Shown piece after piece: positions 1 through 6,938 of a stretch of DNA of 8,564 bases. The notes under the pieces are model-generated. The model was not told the origin of the DNA and did not search any database. It saw nothing but the letters and a program-made list of their open reading frames with translations. The translations under genes were made by a program, and so were the position numbers. This DNA is from Deltaproteobacteria bacterium (GTDB taxonomy: Bacteria; Desulfobacterota; Syntrophia; Syntrophales; UBA2210), in the NCBI GenBank assembly GCA_016934695.1, contig JAFGSH010000214.1, positions 1 through 8,564 of the forward strand, given 5' to 3'. Numbering within the stretch: position 1 is the stretch's first letter; each line of letters begins with the position of its first letter.

Positions 1-95
1 CGAGCCGCACCAGCCCGCCGGTTGCGTATCCATTCCTGCACCAGATCGTTCTTGAACAGTAAAGGGGAGAGGTGATCTTTGGACATCGAACATCA

Positions 96-103
96 AAGGA
101 GGG
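96..103 (+). promoter_or_regulatory. Ribosome binding site deciding the start at 108
   Basis: AAAGGAGG lies 4 bases before the ATG at 108. It favours this start over the in-frame GTG at 72, which would place extra residues before the signal peptide. Confidence 0.8.
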
Positions 104-107
104 TTCC

Positions 108-653
108 ATGAAGAGATTGCCGTACGGATCGCTGTGCGCGGTGATAGTGGCGCTGTCCATCGTAGCGGCTGCGGCCGTCGCCGGGGCCGAGGACCAGTTC
201 GTGCCGTATCAGAACAAGCGGTTCAGGTTCGCAACGGTGGTTCCGAGGAGTTGGGTGTCGGAGCTGAGAAACACGAAGACCACCAGCGCCAGGATCTTTT
301 CCGGTCCCGAGCGCACCGAGACATACTATACCACCATCAATTTCCAGGTCGTGATACGGAAACCCGGGGAGACCGTCGAGGACCAGGCGAGAGAGATACA
401 GAAACAGTGGGCGTCCGCCCCCCGGTACAAGCTCATCGCCAACGACAAGGGGACGCTGGGGGGGCAGCCGGCCGTCCGCCTCATCGCGGTGTATCAGGCG
501 CCCGGGACCAACGAGATGTACGGCCAGGAGCAGTACATCACCGTCAACGGCGATTACTTCTACTGGATCGGCTACACCGCGCCGGGGAACCTCTACGACA
601 AGTACCGGCCGATCATGGAGCAGGCGATCAACAATTTCCGGTTCCTTCCGTAG
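108..653 (+). CDS. Small exported protein, PsbP/DcrB-like fold (tentative)
   Basis: This 181-residue protein is probably periplasmic and has no assigned function. Residues 1-27 form a Sec signal peptide: MKR, a hydrophobic stretch, then a likely cleavage after AGA27. No lipobox is seen. The mature part starts with an aromatic and basic segment ([11 protein letters not shown]), then a 'VVPRSWV' turn. Later come 'LGGQPAVRL', a '[10 protein letters not shown]' strand and a final helix ending 'INNFRFLP'. This order (short beta strands, a G-x-PA-x-RL strand, a last helix after an aromatic strand) resembles the PsbP/DcrB (DUF1795-like) group; that is recognition by eye, not a search. The start at 108 is chosen because AAAGGAGG at 96-103 sits 4 bases upstream and the signal peptide begins there. 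A GTG at 72 would add 12 residues ahead of the signal peptide. Its last 26 bases overlap the 3' end of the chemoreceptor gene on the other strand. It is the only + strand gene seen, and no convincing promoter was found for it. Confidence 0.8.
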   Translation: MKRLPYGSLCAVIVALSIVAAAAVAGAEDQFVPYQNKRFRFATVVPRSWVSELRNTKTTSARIFSGPERTETYYTTINFQVVIRKPGETVEDQAREIQKQWASAPRYKLIANDKGTLGGQPAVRLIAVYQAPGTNEMYGQEQYITVNGDYFYWIGYTAPGNLYDKYRPIMEQAINNFRFLP

Positions 654-2502
654 GGGGGAACCCTGGATTTCGGGGCTCCCCGTACGGCAAAAGCTTTCTC
701 CCCTTGACGCCTCGGACCGCGGCAGAGGGTTCATCCTTCTCGACCAGTTCTGACGTCCCGCTGACGAGAAACATCAGATCCGTTACGGTTCTTTGCATAT
801 CCTCCGCCTGGGCGCTCATCTCTCGCGATGCCGAAGAGGACTCCTCCGCATTGGCCGCTACCTGCTGCACCACCCTGTCCATCTCGGCGACGGCCCTGTT
901 GATCTGTTCAATGCCCTGGGCCTGTTCCTCGGAAGCGGCCGCAATCTCGGCAACCAGTTCTCCCACTTTAGAAGAGCTTTCCGCCACACTCTTAAAGGCG
1001 TTGTTGGTTTTTTCGACGAGCTCGGAGCCCCCCTCGACCTTTTTCACCGTCCCTTCAATCAGGTCAGCCGTGTTTCTCGCGGCCTCAGCGGCCCGTATGG
1101 CCAGGTTCCGGACCTCATCGGCCACTACCGCGAAACCGGCGCCGGCCTCGCCGGCCCGTGCCGCCTCGACCGCCGCGTTCAGGGCCAGCAGGTTGGTCTG
1201 GAAGGCGATCTCATCGATGGTCTTGATGATCTTGGATGTTTCCTCGCTCGCCTTTGAGATCTCATCTATGGAGGCGGTCAATTCGGTCATGGCCTGATTC
1301 GCCTGTGCCACGACCTGATTGGCGGTTTTCATGAGTCCATCCGCCTCAGAGGCATTCTCCGCATTCTTTTTTGTCATGGAGGACATCTCCTCCAGTGACG
1401 AGGAGGTCTCCTCGATGGCGGACGCCTGTTCCGAGGACCCTTCAGCCAGGGATTGGCTCGATGACGAGACCTGAGTCGTCGAGACCACCACCTGATCGGC
1501 ACCCTCATTCAGATCCTTCGCCATGCGGGTGATAGCCTTGACAGTCCTTGAGATTACGACAAAGAGGATGGACAGCACCAGCAGGGCGAGGATAACGCCC
1601 AATCCCATGATGATTATCCCCGTTTTGCTCTGGAGCCGGCCGGAGGCCTGATCGAGATCTTTTACGATGGCTTTGGAAGAGTCATTGCTCTTTCTGCCCA
1701 AGGTATCGACTATCGTCTCAATCTGTTCTCCGACCTTCGCGCTTTCTTCACCAAGGACCGTGCGAACCGCCTCCGCATTTCCTGACGCGAGTGAGGCGAA
1801 GCGGGTCGTCATCTGCTCTATCTTGTTATTGATCGCGGCCTTGCTGACGCACAGCATGACTTTACCCAGGTTCGTGCCTTCCAGTTCGATGGGCCTTTCC
1901 ACCATAAAGACGCCGGTGTCTTTCGATGCCCCATCCATGACCTTGGCGATCTTGTTGTCGCCGCTGCCCTCGTCCAGGAATTTCCTGACCAGGGGGTCTT
2001 CCCTGTCCAGATACTGTATGAGAGGCTTGTCTTCAGGATTGAGATAGAGCGTATAGACGATGTTTGCGTTCGCGTTCGCGGAGCGGGCGTACCCGATCAA
2101 TTCCGTAAAGTTATTGGAGAGGATTGCCGAGGGAGCGACTCGCGCCAGGAGTTCAGCCATGGCCCCGGAGCTTTCGCGGAGAAACATCTCCAATTCCTTT
2201 ATGCTTTCCTCCTTTTCCTGTTCCAGGGCAGCCTCCGTGGTCTTAGCCAGGGCTTCGGCGGCCTTGCTTCCCATGGCCGCCATGTTTTCGCCCAAATCAC
2301 CCTGGAGGCCTTTGAAATTCACCTGCATTTCCTGGTTCGTCTTCTTGAGGGAAGAATCGATCAACTCCCCCATGTCCGAAAGGAGGGTCTTCTGGGCGAC
2401 TATGACCGCAAGAACCAGGCCGACGATAGAGACGACCAGGACCCCCGCGATGGGAAGGAGTAATTTTGCTTTCAAGCCGAGCTTCATAATCTTGTTGTAC
2501 AT
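628..2502 (-). CDS. Methyl-accepting chemotaxis protein (chemoreceptor)
   Basis: This 624-residue transmembrane chemoreceptor should signal to CheA/CheW. Residues 13-36 form TM1. Residues about 37-294 are periplasmic, mostly helical, with a segment near 195-222 ([10 protein letters not shown] then LGKVMLCVS) like the end of a Cache-type sensor. TM2 is about 295-318. The cytoplasmic coiled coil follows, with the highly conserved hairpin tip near 431-468 ([20 protein letters not shown], then [14 protein letters not shown]). Flanking A/E/S/Q-rich segments near 360-375 and 522-560 look like methylation helices. No clear HAMP domain is visible after TM2: a basic linker ([20 protein letters not shown]) runs straight into the methylation helix. 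There is no CheR-docking pentapeptide; the tail is Pro/Gly-rich and ends TGNC. The start at 2502 is preceded by GGGGAGAG (2510-2517), 7 bases away; ATGs at 2532 and 2613 overlap the preceding gene and lack such a site. It lies 26 bp downstream of the substrate-binding protein gene and is probably co-transcribed with it. Confidence 0.96.
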   Translation of the reverse strand: MYNKIMKLGLKAKLLLPIAGVLVVSIVGLVLAVIVAQKTLLSDMGELIDSSLKKTNQEMQVNFKGLQGDLGENMAAMGSKAAEALAKTTEAALEQEKEESIKELEMFLRESSGAMAELLARVAPSAILSNNFTELIGYARSANANANIVYTLYLNPEDKPLIQYLDREDPLVRKFLDEGSGDNKIAKVMDGASKDTGVFMVERPIELEGTNLGKVMLCVSKAAINNKIEQMTTRFASLASGNAEAVRTVLGEESAKVGEQIETIVDTLGRKSNDSSKAIVKDLDQASGRLQSKTGIIIMGLGVILALLVLSILFVVISRTVKAITRMAKDLNEGADQVVVSTTQVSSSSQSLAEGSSEQASAIEETSSSLEEMSSMTKKNAENASEADGLMKTANQVVAQANQAMTELTASIDEISKASEETSKIIKTIDEIAFQTNLLALNAAVEAARAGEAGAGFAVVADEVRNLAIRAAEAARNTADLIEGTVKKVEGGSELVEKTNNAFKSVAESSSKVGELVAEIAAASEEQAQGIEQINRAVAEMDRVVQQVAANAEESSSASREMSAQAEDMQRTVTDLMFLVSGTSELVEKDEPSAAVRGVKGRKLLPYGEPRNPGFPPTEGTGNC

Positions 2503-2509
2503 CAATTTT

Positions 2510-2517
2510 CTCTCCCC
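2510..2517 (-). promoter_or_regulatory. Ribosome binding site of the chemoreceptor gene
   Basis: GGGGAGAG on the - strand sits 7 bases upstream of the ATG at 2502. It supports this start, leaving a 26 bp gap to the upstream gene rather than an overlap. Confidence 0.7.
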
Positions 2518-2528
2518 GACTGCCTGGA

Positions 2529-3431
2529 TCATTGCGATCCCGCGGCATAAGCCTCTATCTTGAGTGTCTTCTGGAGTTTTTGCACCGGGGCGTAATCGAG
2601 AGCGTCCACCCACCCGACCACCTTGGAATCTTTGGCCGCCTTGTGATCTTTATCCAGCTTTTTCAGGGCCGCCACGATAGCTTTGGCCACGGCGTCAGGG
2701 GCCTTTTTCGTCTTTGCCAGAGGCCATTCCGGATAGAGGGCCGTGCTGCAGACAAAGGGGAACCCGTCGTGTTGAACCGGATTGATGATCTTGAAATCCT
2801 GCATGTCGATCGTCCCTTCCGCCGCCATCCGCTCCAGGGTATCCGTCCTCACGGTGCCCGCATCCACGGTGCCGTTCTGAACAGCCAGCGCGACATTTTC
2901 GTGTTTCCCCGCAAATTCGACCTTTTTAAATTCCTTGAAGGGATCGATTCCCGCGTCGAGAAGTACCTTGTAGGTCATCTGCCATCCTCCAAAGGAAGAT
3001 TTCTCCACGGCGGCGAAGGTCTTTCCCTTGAGATCCTGGATCGAATTGACGGCATTGTTGTCGGCGCCGGTCAGGATGACGCCCCCGAAGGAATTGAGGG
3101 GTTTGCCCTGCCTGGAGTTGACCATTGTGGCGATTGCCGTAGCGCCGTATTTGACCTGGGCCGTGACGTACATGGATGAGTTGACCAGGAAGAACTCTAC
3201 CTTGCCCTGCTCTATGGCAGGATTGACATCCTTGAAATCAAGGGGAACGATTTCAAAACTCTTTTCCGCAATTGTCTCTGTCAGGTAATCTCCCGTGGCC
3301 TTCCACATCTTCATGGCCTTCACCGGTCCGTCTTTGGCCAGGACCCCGATTCGATACGTTTCCGCGGCCATCGAATCTGCCGTGAAAACAAAGGCTAACG
3401 TCACTATCAACAACATAAACATCTTCTTCAT
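2529..3431 (-). CDS. Periplasmic PhnD-like substrate-binding protein
   Basis: This 300-residue protein belongs to the phosphate/phosphite/phosphonate-type (PhnD-like) periplasmic binding proteins. Residues 1-23 are a signal peptide (MKK, hydrophobic core, likely cleavage after MAA23), and no lipobox Cys is present. The mature protein starts with an 'ETYRIGVLA' first strand. Family features in order: FFLVNSSMY near 80-88, a hinge-like FGGVILTG near 115-122, '[19 protein letters not shown]' near 131-149, [20 protein letters not shown] near 171-190, and the '[12 protein letters not shown]' strand-helix after it. Helices rich in Lys close the C-terminus. The ligand cannot be read from sequence; the family also includes binders of other oxyanions and small molecules. 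The start at 3431 has AAGGAG 8 bases upstream. No permease or ATPase gene flanks it; the next gene is a chemoreceptor, so it more likely serves sensing than uptake. A sigma-28-type promoter lies upstream at 3475-3501. Confidence 0.92.
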   Translation of the reverse strand: MKKMFMLLIVTLAFVFTADSMAAETYRIGVLAKDGPVKAMKMWKATGDYLTETIAEKSFEIVPLDFKDVNPAIEQGKVEFFLVNSSMYVTAQVKYGATAIATMVNSRQGKPLNSFGGVILTGADNNAVNSIQDLKGKTFAAVEKSSFGGWQMTYKVLLDAGIDPFKEFKKVEFAGKHENVALAVQNGTVDAGTVRTDTLERMAAEGTIDMQDFKIINPVQHDGFPFVCSTALYPEWPLAKTKKAPDAVAKAIVAALKKLDKDHKAAKDSKVVGWVDALDYAPVQKLQKTLKIEAYAAGSQ

Positions 3432-3474
3432 GGCATTGCTCCTTGATGTTGTTTTAAACTGATCTATAGAAAGG

Positions 3475-3501
3475 ATATCGGCCTTCCACAGGAAAGATTT
3501 A
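3475..3501 (-). promoter_or_regulatory. Putative sigma-28 (FliA) flagellar-class promoter
   Basis: On the - strand the sequence reads TAAATCTT (3501-3494), 11 bases, then GCCGATAT (3482-3475). The enterobacterial FliA consensus is TAAAGTTT-N11-GCCGATAA, so the match is 6/8 and 7/8 with exact spacing. Transcription would begin near 3468, giving a leader of about 36 bases to the ATG at 3431 that contains the ribosome binding site. This fits a promoter for the substrate-binding protein and chemoreceptor genes. It is read by eye and not tested statistically. Confidence 0.7.
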
Positions 3502-3604
3502 ACAATAAAAAGAGCGCGGGAAATCGCGGGGGAATTTCAATTCGGGGAGGGTGCGTCATGACAGGGATGGACGGACCGTGCACACGCGATGAACTACGTC
3601 TTAT

Positions 3605-3622
3605 CCCGGCACGCCGGCCGGG
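3605..3622 (-). terminator. Hairpin downstream of the cyclase gene, possible terminator
   Basis: CCCGGC and GCCGGG form a perfect 6-bp all-G/C stem around a 6-base loop, starting 38 bases after the stop codon of the cyclase gene. No U-run follows on the - strand, so it is not a standard intrinsic terminator. It could still halt or stabilise the upstream transcript before the chemotaxis operon begins. Confidence 0.3.
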
Positions 3623-3660
3623 GTCGGAGGGACCGCGCTGGGACTTCTGCGACCGGGCGG

Positions 3661-6354
3661 TCAGTCCTTGTCCTTGAAGAAGGTCGTGAAGGTTTTGAAA
3701 AAGGCGAATGCCAGCCCTCCCAGGACCCCGAAGATGACCAGGTTTTTGTGGTAGGCCCTGATATCGCTCCCCGTGAAGGCGTCGAATCCCGGGGCGAAGG
3801 TGCTCAGGTAGTAGACGACGGTGGGAAGGATGAAGATCCCCGCGAAGAGGATGACGGAGAGGATAAAGGCTGCGTTCTTCAGGAAGAGGAGAAAGAACGT
3901 CTTGACATCGAGGATTCGCTTCACCCGCTGTATCTCCAGGTCTATCTTGTCGAGTTCCTTGATGATTTCCCCGGATTGTGCGGACATCTCCCTGAATTTC
4001 TTGAAATCATTGAATGTCGCCGCTTCCATGATCTGTTGAAAGTCCGACTGCATGGTCTGCAGCTGCCGGTAGGTCTCGGAGGCGGAGAGCCGGGAGCGGT
4101 AAGTGGGGGGAACATTGGAGATGGCGCCGAGACGTCTGTCGATGGTCTGAACAGTGCTCATGAGCTCTTCCTTCCGGCGGTTCTTTGCCCCGCGGCAGAC
4201 GCTGATGACGGAATCACCCAGATCGGCCGCATCCGCATACCCGAAATAGCTGTCGGTGGACATGAGGTCCTGTATCTTTGACAGGAGGGTGCCGGTCTTT
4301 TCCGTCTCGGTATCTCCCTCCACCAGAAACTGTTCAAGGGAGAAGAATTCATTCCTGGACGCGTAGGCCTTCTTCTGGGCCTTGTGCCGGATCTCCCTGA
4401 AGAGTTTCTTGAGCTGGGGGTGTATCAAGCCGGCGAAAGGGGCGAGGTCGGGGTCGATCAAGGCGGTGATGTAGTACTCCCGGTTCATCCGGATGAGGCT
4501 CATGAGCCGTGTCAGCGCCGCTTCCTTCTCCCCCCGTTTGAAGGTAAGCACGATCTCCCGATAGCTGGCTTCCGGCTGGTAGGGCTGGATGTTCTTGATA
4601 TCCCGTATCCTCTTCAGAGCATTGTCGAAATCCCCGGCAAGCTCATAGAGGCGGGAGAGGAGAAAGAGGATGAAGATCTTTTGAGGTGCCGTCTGTGCGT
4701 GGTACAGGGCCCTGTCCAGGTATTGTTCGCTCCGGGAGCGGCTGCCTTTTTCCATATTCAGGAGGCCCAGGGTGCAGTAAGTTCTGTAATCGTCGGGATA
4801 CTTTTCCAGACAGGTCTCCAGGAGCGATTCCGCCCGGGAGAGGTTGGAGACGCGGATGCAATCCTGAGCCAGCCAGATCAGCTCGCCTGTCGCATCCCCC
4901 GTGGTGTGTTCCGTCGCGATCGCATCCCAGTCGTTGCTGCGGCTGTCCCAGATGGCCCTGAGGAAACGGAGCTGGAAGATCTGTTTGAGTTCGTAGAATC
5001 CGAGGGCGGCCGACGGTTCCTGGTCGCGCGATTCCCCCCGGGCCAGGAGTTCTTCCCGCTTTGCCTCTTCCGGGCTTGCGAGGTACACGCGGAAGATGTC
5101 GTCGATCCGGTCAAAAGAGAGATACCCCAGTTTCTTCAGGACGCCGGTAATCCCGGTGAGGTGTTTCGAGGGGCAGTCGCGGACCGCGTGTTCCCTGCCG
5201 CCGCAGTAGAAGCACGGGTGGGCGTCCCCCCGGGACAGGGCGTCCTGGTGCGGGAAGAGCACCTCGCCTTCCGTCTGCTGATAGTCGTCGGGGGCTATCT
5301 CATGGAACGACTGGGGCTGCTCCGCGCCGGGCGAGGCCAGGTCGGTGACCGTCAGCCCCTCCTCTTCTATGAGCTGGTGGGCCGAAGGCGACATGAAGAT
5401 GATTCCCGGACGGAATGCCCCCCACGCGGATCTGAACCCCTCGTGAGCCAGCCTGCCGACCTCCTGACGGGGGGCCGCGTCGATGACGATCTGTACGGGC
5501 ACCACGGAACGTGCTTTGACGTATTCCCTGAGAAACGTGAACACATCGTCGACCACATCCATGAGGACGGCAAGCCTCTTCGCGGTGAGGATGACGGTTT
5601 GGTCCTCCGTGATCGTCTCGTCGACGATCCCCCGGTTCCAGAAGAGGGTCTTGAGTTCGATGAGATCGCTCCAGAGGGTTTCGAATGCGCTCCCTTCCGG
5701 TTTTCGCACCGGCCTCATATACAGGACCGGGGCCATGGCGGGGACGAAATCGATGCTCTCCTCCCAGAGGACCCGGTACAGCGCCGGTTCCGACGGGGCG
5801 TCCCGCCGGTCCGGGGGCTTGACGGGTTCAAATTCGAGGGAAGGGAGGGCGTCGACCAGGGCGAGGACGTCGTGAGAGATGAAGATCTCATTACTCGCCG
5901 CGAGATGGGTGATCTTGGATGCTATATTGACCGCGTTTCCGAAGATGTCCTTGTCTTCGACGATCCCCTCGTCGAAGTGGATGCCGATCCGGACGTGGAT
6001 TTCATGCTTGGTCCCGCTTCGGCTGTTATAGTGCCTGAACGCCTTCTGTACCTCGACGGCGGCCTTCGCCGCCTCCCGGGGTTCGGCAAAATAGGCGAGG
6101 ATCGAGTCGCCCAGGTTCTTGACGACCGTCCCGCCGAATCGTGTGATCGTTTTCGAGGCGATGCTCTCGTGCTTCCGGAGCATGGTGCGCCCGGCCACGT
6201 TGCCGTGGGATTGGAAAAAACGGGTCGACCCGATGATGTCGGTGAAGAGAACGGCGATCTTCTGCAGGGATTTCTCCGCATGATCGGGGGGCAACGGCTG
6301 GTCCGGCTGATCGGTGCCGGGTCTCGGATTGTTCACGTCTGCATTGGGGGCCAT
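3661..6354 (-). CDS. Class III nucleotide cyclase with zinc knuckle, TPR-like middle and C-terminal membrane anchor
   Basis: This 897-residue protein probably makes cAMP. Residues about 31-175 are a class III cyclase catalytic domain: metal-binding Asp in FTDIIGS (D39) and NLGDS (D83), Lys79 at the adenine-selecting site, and Asp136 and Asn143 in the DIFGNAVNIASK motif. The Arg normally four residues after that Asn is Lys147. Residues about 205-360 look like a second, degenerate cyclase unit. A perfect CCHC zinc knuckle (C-x2-C-x4-H-x4-C) is at 381-394. About 490-620 are TPR-like helical repeats (for example 'YPDDYRTYCTLGLLNMEKG'). Residues 680-815 are helical, partly coiled coil, followed by TM segments near 826-850 and 871-887 and a basic end. 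No signal peptide is seen, so the catalytic part should be cytoplasmic and tethered by its C-terminus. The start at 6354 follows GGAAGGACAGG; an ATG at 6426 would add 24 residues of atypical composition. A weak sigma-28-like promoter lies just upstream. Substrate and activity are inferred. Confidence 0.9.
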   Translation of the reverse strand: MAPNADVNNPRPGTDQPDQPLPPDHAEKSLQKIAVLFTDIIGSTRFFQSHGNVAGRTMLRKHESIASKTITRFGGTVVKNLGDSILAYFAEPREAAKAAVEVQKAFRHYNSRSGTKHEIHVRIGIHFDEGIVEDKDIFGNAVNIASKITHLAASNEIFISHDVLALVDALPSLEFEPVKPPDRRDAPSEPALYRVLWEESIDFVPAMAPVLYMRPVRKPEGSAFETLWSDLIELKTLFWNRGIVDETITEDQTVILTAKRLAVLMDVVDDVFTFLREYVKARSVVPVQIVIDAAPRQEVGRLAHEGFRSAWGAFRPGIIFMSPSAHQLIEEEGLTVTDLASPGAEQPQSFHEIAPDDYQQTEGEVLFPHQDALSRGDAHPCFYCGGREHAVRDCPSKHLTGITGVLKKLGYLSFDRIDDIFRVYLASPEEAKREELLARGESRDQEPSAALGFYELKQIFQLRFLRAIWDSRSNDWDAIATEHTTGDATGELIWLAQDCIRVSNLSRAESLLETCLEKYPDDYRTYCTLGLLNMEKGSRSRSEQYLDRALYHAQTAPQKIFILFLLSRLYELAGDFDNALKRIRDIKNIQPYQPEASYREIVLTFKRGEKEAALTRLMSLIRMNREYYITALIDPDLAPFAGLIHPQLKKLFREIRHKAQKKAYASRNEFFSLEQFLVEGDTETEKTGTLLSKIQDLMSTDSYFGYADAADLGDSVISVCRGAKNRRKEELMSTVQTIDRRLGAISNVPPTYRSRLSASETYRQLQTMQSDFQQIMEAATFNDFKKFREMSAQSGEIIKELDKIDLEIQRVKRILDVKTFFLLFLKNAAFILSVILFAGIFILPTVVYYLSTFAPGFDAFTGSDIRAYHKNLVIFGVLGGLAFAFFKTFTTFFKDKD

Positions 6355-6373
6355 AATTCCTGTCCTTCCTCTG

Positions 6374-6401
6374 TATTCGGCACCGATCCCCCAAAACTTG
6401 A
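6374..6401 (-). promoter_or_regulatory. Weak sigma-28-like promoter before the cyclase gene
   Basis: On the - strand TCAAGTTT (6401-6394) is followed by 12 bases and GCCGAATA (6381-6374). Against TAAAGTTT-N11-GCCGATAA this is 7/8 and 6/8, with a spacer one base too long. The predicted transcript start (near 6367) leaves a leader of only about 13 bases, which would just contain the ribosome binding site of the start at 6354. It is suggestive only, and it gains weight because a better match precedes the neighbouring operon. Confidence 0.3.
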
Positions 6402-6571
6402 ATTTTTTATGCACATCGGGGCACACCGCCGCCCTGCCATTCTTTCCGTAGATTCAAAGAGTTGGGAAAGGGGGGGTGTATACGCACTCGATGCTGCCCG
6501 TGCGGGTTCGATTGCTCGTTCAGGGAAGGAGGAGGCCGGAAATGACGGGAGGATGTTGTTCCGGGATGCCG

Positions 6572-6883
6572 TTACGCCTCCAGATCTTTCTTCATCTCGT
6601 CGAATTGCTCCTTGGTGATCTCGCCCTTCGCGTACCGCCTCTTGAGGATATCCAGGGGAGTTTCTTCCGGCGAGGGGCCGAGACCGCCCGTCTTTGACGC
6701 CCGCACGAGGGCGTAGACAATCAGGATAATAGCGATGAGAAGCAGTATCCACATGATCATTCCTCCAAGGCCGGGGCCCATCATATGACCCCATCCGTAC
6801 CAGCACCCGCCGTCTCCCGCGTCGGCGAAGGAACTGGCCGGGGAAAACAGGATCGATCCCGAAAAGAGCAAGGACTCTTTCAT
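6572..6883 (-). CDS. Small SHOCT-domain membrane protein
   Basis: This 103-residue protein has a hydrophobic N-terminus that looks like a signal peptide (cleavage likely after SFA20), a short Gly/Trp/Met/His-rich stretch (CWYGWGHMMGPGLGGM, 27-42), one strong membrane helix near 42-61, and a C-terminal SHOCT domain near 76-102 (PLDILKRRYAKGEITKEQFD, then EMKKDL). SHOCT is a short oligomerisation or docking motif found at the ends of many small membrane proteins. The topology suggested is periplasmic N-terminus and cytoplasmic SHOCT tail. Function is unknown. The start at 6883 is fixed by AAAGGAGG at 6891-6898, 7 bases away; an ATG at 6931 would precede this site and the signal sequence. It follows wrbA by 55 bp and may be the last gene of the redox cluster. 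Confidence 0.88.
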   Translation of the reverse strand: MKESLLFSGSILFSPASSFADAGDGGCWYGWGHMMGPGLGGMIMWILLLIAIILIVYALVRASKTGGLGPSPEETPLDILKRRYAKGEITKEQFDEMKKDLEA

Positions 6884-6890
6884 AACTCGA

Positions 6891-6898
6891 CCTCCTTT
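6891..6898 (-). promoter_or_regulatory. Ribosome binding site deciding the start of the SHOCT gene
   Basis: AAAGGAGG on the - strand, 7 bases before the ATG at 6883. It excludes the longer in-frame start at 6931. Confidence 0.75.
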
Positions 6899-6938
6899 AT
6901 ATGGTTGCAGCGCCTCTCGCCTTGTTTCCACCCTCCTG

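Noticed and set aside
134..1297. Long + strand open frame of 387 codons crossing the small exported gene and the chemoreceptor end
   Set aside because: It is a shadow: the translation is Arg/Ser/Ala-rich low-complexity without family features, and it overlaps two well-supported genes.
2503..2613. Longer chemoreceptor starts at ATG 2532 and ATG 2613
   Set aside because: They would overlap the preceding gene and add a non-hydrophobic Arg-rich leader; the ATG at 2502 has a good ribosome binding site right before TM1.
3508..3535. Possible intrinsic terminator: CGCG-ATTTCC-CGCG followed by CTCTTTTTATT on the - strand
   Set aside because: The stem is only four base pairs and lies about 130 bases past the cyclase stop, just upstream of the promoter-like site; too weak to call.
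6536..6564. Inverted repeat CCGGAA ... TTCCGG downstream of the SHOCT gene
   Set aside because: Six-bp stem with a 17-base loop and no T-run; likely chance in GC-rich sequence.
4384..6618. 744-codon + strand open frame opposite the cyclase gene
   Set aside because: Antisense shadow of a GC-rich gene. The - strand frame contains cyclase, zinc knuckle and TM features, and the + strand translation has none.
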